The translations under genes and the position numbers were made by a program. From positions 248,001-312,000 of the forward strand of contig NZ_JAUTDO010000003.1 of the NCBI RefSeq assembly GCF_030646165.1: a stretch of DNA of 64,000 bases, given 5' to 3'. Below the pieces are notes generated by a model. The model had not been told where the DNA came from, made no database searches, and worked only from the letters and a program-made list of their open reading frames with translations. This stretch comes from Conexibacter sp. CPCC 206217. GTDB taxonomy: Bacteria > Actinomycetota > Thermoleophilia > Solirubrobacterales > Solirubrobacteraceae. Shown here piece after piece: positions 61,472-64,000 of this stretch (position 1 is the stretch's first letter; every line of letters begins with the position of its first letter).

Positions 61472-62293
61472 CTACCCGCGCAACCCGACGATCGGCTTCA
61501 GCAGCGGCGCGCCGTCGTCGGCGATGCGCGGCTCGGCGATCGCGATCAGCCCGTCCGCGTCGGTGAGGCGCGTGTAGCCGGGCCCCTGGGCCGGCGGATC
61601 CGGGTGGGCGACCGCCACGCCGTAGCCCGCGCGCCGTGCCTCGTCGCCCTCCAGACGGTGCTCCGGCAGGAAGGCGAGCGCGTCGTTGAGTCCGACGATC
61701 CTCTCCGGGTCGGCGTCGGCGACGTCGAAGTGCCCGATCGCGGTCCGCCGCAGCTCCTCGCAGTAGGCGTCGCCGAGGTCGGCGATCAGGCTGCGCACGT
61801 AGGTCCCCGACGAGCAGCGGATCTCGAACGCGCGCCGCGCGCCGTCGTGCCACCGCTGGCGGAACAGCTCGACGGTGACCTCGCGCTCGGGCAGCTCGAC
61901 CGTCTCGCCGCGGCGGGCGCGGGCGTAGGCGCGCTCGCCGTCGACTCTCAGCGCCGAGTAGGCGGGCGGGCGCTGGCGCACGACGCCGGTCGGCAGCGTC
62001 AGATCGCCGTCGGGCACGACGCCGGTCTCCGTGATCTCGCCGTCGCTGTCGCCGGTCGTCGAGACGGCGCCGAAGCGGGCGATCGTCTCGTAGGTCTTCC
62101 CCAGCCCCATCAGGAATCTCTGCGCGCGCGTGCCGCGGCCGACGAGCACGAGCAGCAGCCCGGTCGCGAACGGGTCGAGCGTGCCGGCATGGCCGACTCT
62201 CGTCTTGCGCGGCAGTTGCCGCCGCACCCGGTACACGACGTCGTGGGACGTGATGTCGCGGGGCTTGTCGTAGAGGATGACGCCGTCGGTCAC
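61472..62293 (-). CDS. truB: tRNA pseudouridine-55 synthase
   Basis: 273 residues from GTG 62293. Makes pseudouridine 55 in the T-loop of tRNAs. Catalytic Asp in GHAGTLDPFATGLL; also GVILYDKPRDITSHDVV, RQRPPAYSALRVDGERAY and SSGTYVRSLIADLG. A C-terminal segment (about 190-273) resembles a short PUA-like domain. Starts within the phosphoesterase stop (GTGA). Confidence 0.96.
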   Translation of the reverse strand: MTDGVILYDKPRDITSHDVVYRVRRQLPRKTRVGHAGTLDPFATGLLLVLVGRGTRAQRFLMGLGKTYETIARFGAVSTTGDSDGEITETGVVPDGDLTLPTGVVRQRPPAYSALRVDGERAYARARRGETVELPEREVTVELFRQRWHDGARRAFEIRCSSGTYVRSLIADLGDAYCEELRRTAIGHFDVADADPERIVGLNDALAFLPEHRLEGDEARRAGYGVAVAHPDPPAQGPGYTRLTDADGLIAIAEPRIADDGAPLLKPIVGLRG

Positions 62294-63294
62294 AGCTGCC
62301 GGGCGACCTCGTCGCGCAGGAACGCGACGAGCTCCTCCCACGACAGTTCCGTCGAGAAGCCGGCCGCCTGGCGGTGCCCGCCGCCGCCGAGCGCGCGGGC
62401 GATCGCGGACACGTCGACGCGGTCGTCGGAGGCGCGCAGGGAGACCTTTCTGAGGCCCTCCTGCCCTGGTCCGAGGCGGTCGCGCACGAGCGCGGCGACC
62501 GCCGTCCCCTCGACGGAGCGCAGGTGGTCGATCACGCCCTCGGAGTAGTTCTCCTCGGCACCGGTCTCGCGGTAGTCCTCGGCGGTCAGTCTGGTCGCCG
62601 TCAGGCGGCCCCCGTCGTAGCGCTCCACCTGCGAGAGGCCGCGCGCCAGCAGCGCGAGCTTGCCGTACGGGATGCCCTCGTATATGCGGCGGTAGATGTC
62701 GTGCACGTCGACGCCGGCGTCGATCAACTCCGCCGCCATCACGTGGGCGCGCGTGCCCGTGTTCTCATACATGAACTTGCCGGTGTCGGTCACGAGGCCG
62801 ACGTAGAGCGCCTCCGCGATCGAGGTCGTCGGCTCGACGCGGAGCCCGCGCATCAGGTCCCAGACGATCTCCGCGGTGCACGACGCCTCGGGCACGACGT
62901 GGTTGACCGTGCCGAAATGGGTGTTGTCGTGGTGATGGTCGACGTTGAGGATGTGGGCGCCCTCGAACTTCAGCGCATCGGCCGGGTTGCGGTCGATGTT
63001 GCCGCAGTCGAGCAGGACGATCGTGCGCTCCTCGATGTCCGTGGGCGGAACCGAGACGAGGCCGTCGAGCGAGAAGAAGCGGTACTCGTATGGCAACGGG
63101 AACTCGTCCGCGTCCATGAACATGATCGAGTCCTTGCCGGCCGCGACGAGGATCTGGTGCATCGCGACGAGCGAGCCGAGCGCGTCCCCGTCGGGGTTCT
63201 CGTGCGTGCCGAGCAGGAACTTCTCGGCGCCGCGGATCTCGTCGAGCACCTGCGACCTCGTCGCGCGCTTGCCGTTGGTGCCGGTGGTGCTCAT
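62290..63294 (-). CDS. DHH-family phosphoesterase (NrnA-like)
   Basis: 334 residues from ATG 63294; a GTG just before it (63297) is also in frame. DHH domain with NPDGDALGS, LDCGNIDR and VDHHHDN metal motifs, and a C-terminal DHHA1 domain ending GGGGHRQAAGF. NrnA proteins degrade short oligoribonucleotides and pAp or cyclic dinucleotide products. Overlaps rbfA by one base (TGATG). Confidence 0.92.
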   Translation of the reverse strand: MSTTGTNGKRATRSQVLDEIRGAEKFLLGTHENPDGDALGSLVAMHQILVAAGKDSIMFMDADEFPLPYEYRFFSLDGLVSVPPTDIEERTIVLLDCGNIDRNPADALKFEGAHILNVDHHHDNTHFGTVNHVVPEASCTAEIVWDLMRGLRVEPTTSIAEALYVGLVTDTGKFMYENTGTRAHVMAAELIDAGVDVHDIYRRIYEGIPYGKLALLARGLSQVERYDGGRLTATRLTAEDYRETGAEENYSEGVIDHLRSVEGTAVAALVRDRLGPGQEGLRKVSLRASDDRVDVSAIARALGGGGHRQAAGFSTELSWEELVAFLRDEVARQL

Positions 63295-63713
63295 CACGCG
63301 TCCTCCGGCTCGGGGGCGGGCGCGTCGGCGCCGTCGCCGACCTCGGGATCGAGCTCGATCGAGTCGCGCGCGCCGGGCGGCATCTCCTTCAACAGCTCGT
63401 TGATGCGCAAGCCTCTGTCCACTGAGTCGTCGTAGGCGAAGGTGATCTCAGGCGTGTACTTCATCCGCACCTCGCGCGCGACCTTGCGCTGCAAGAAACC
63501 CTGCGACGAACGCAGCCCCTCCAGGCCCGCGGCACGCGCCTCCTCGTCGCCGAGGATGCTCACGTAGACGCGGGCGTGACGGAGGTCTGAGCTGGTTCTG
63601 ACGGCGGTCACGGTGACGAATCCGACGCGCGGATCCTTGAGTTCCTGCGTGATCGCCTCGCTGAGGACGGTCCGTACCGCCTCGTCGACGCGACGGATTC
63701 GACTGCCGCTCAT
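63294..63713 (-). CDS. rbfA: Ribosome-binding factor A
   Basis: 139 residues. Binds the maturing 30S subunit near helix 1 of 16S rRNA and assists processing, notably in cold. KH-like fold (VDEAVRTVLSEAI; DPRVGFVTVTAV; DLRHARVYVSI) and MKYTPEITFAYDDS. The C-terminal 25 residues are acidic and proline-rich. Follows infB after 87 bp with no gene between. Confidence 0.96.
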   Translation of the reverse strand: MSGSRIRRVDEAVRTVLSEAITQELKDPRVGFVTVTAVRTSSDLRHARVYVSILGDEEARAAGLEGLRSSQGFLQRKVAREVRMKYTPEITFAYDDSVDRGLRINELLKEMPPGARDSIELDPEVGDGADAPAPEPEDA

Positions 63714-63800
63714 CCTATCCCTCCGCGCAGGTCATCGACCGACGCCGTGAGCCCCGCCGCGAAGCGACGGAGCTGCACGGCGACGCAGCCGGCAGCCATC

Positions 63801-64000
63801 TCAGGCCAGCTCGCGCTCGACCTTGCGCGTCGTGTAGGCCTCGAGCAGGTCGCCTTCCTTCACGTCCGCGAAGTCTCTCAGCACGATGCCGCACTCGAAT
63901 CCGGTCGCGACCTCTCTGACGTCCTCGTTGAAGCGCTTCAGCGAAGCGATCTCGCCGTCGTAGACGACCGTGCCGTCGCGCACCAGGCGCACTCTCGCGC
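63801..64000 (-). CDS. infB: Translation initiation factor IF-2 (C-terminal fragment, cut by window edge)
   Basis: The last ~66 residues of IF-2 domain IV: VRLVRDGTVVYDGEI, LKRFNEDVREVATGFECGI and DVKEGDLLEAY match the fMet-tRNA-binding barrel. The gene starts beyond the right edge. The order infB-rbfA-DHH-truB-ribF-rpsO is the standard bacterial cluster. Confidence 0.95.
   Translation of the reverse strand, partial: ARVRLVRDGTVVYDGEIASLKRFNEDVREVATGFECGIVLRDFADVKEGDLLEAYTTRKVERELA

Overview
The window is 64 kb of very GC-rich DNA, clearly above 65% G+C by eye. Third codon positions are almost all G or C, GTG and TTG starts are common, and there are many antisense open frames that are only shadows. 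Gene content fits an actinobacterium in the broad sense: an Rv2578c-type radical SAM protein, LexA boxes of the actinobacterial type, RNase J plus RNase Y, and many secreted coiled or collagen-like proteins. My inference is the Thermoleophilia (Solirubrobacterales, for example a Conexibacter relative), but no rRNA is present to confirm it. A striking trait is heavy use of the arginine codon AGA despite the GC content.

Region 1 (1-18 kb) is an accessory, secretion-rich segment. It holds a tandem amidase-fold protein with a collagen-like tail (cut by the window edge), a MASE1-PAS-GGDEF diguanylate cyclase, a glycine-rich Ig-like protein, a short-chain dehydrogenase, a Tat-exported sulfatase, an RTX-repeat protein and a second collagen-like protein. 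Further secreted proteins of unknown function follow, one of them apparently frameshifted, and then a streptogrisin-like serine protease with a small secreted partner gene.

Region 2 (18-38 kb) is a mosaic of small metabolic and regulatory units: a YCII/DHFR-fold pair, two TetR regulators each next to a candidate operator and a divergent target gene, membrane proteins (DUF1275, LtrA, a PLDc_N/SHOCT protein, MscS) and a lytic polysaccharide monooxygenase. It also carries a tightly overlapping four-gene unit (class II aldolase, CbbY-like HAD phosphatase, DhaL, DhaK), a beta-propeller protein, an XRE regulator and a DEAD-box RNA helicase.

Region 3 (38-64 kb) is conserved housekeeping, nearly all on the minus strand. 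In order of transcription from the right end it holds infB (partial), rbfA, a DHH phosphoesterase, truB, ribF, rpsO, a peroxiredoxin, a DsbA-like protein, pnp, an M16 peptidase, dapB, two small unknowns, dapA and rnj. A divergent two-component system follows on the plus strand. Beyond it, again on the minus strand, come ftsK, a RodZ-like gene, cinA, recA, recX, rny, miaB, a HAD phosphatase and the radical SAM gene. Many neighbours share ATGA or GTGA overlaps, which implies translational coupling. A 14/14 match to the actinobacterial SOS box abuts the radical SAM gene, and a 13/14 match lies upstream of recA.

I found no tRNA, rRNA, CRISPR array, insertion sequence or prophage. The most interesting candidates are the aldolase-CbbY-DhaL-DhaK operon, the amidase-fold protein lacking its catalytic lysine, the protease with a possible stand-alone propeptide-like partner, and the SOS-linked radical SAM gene.
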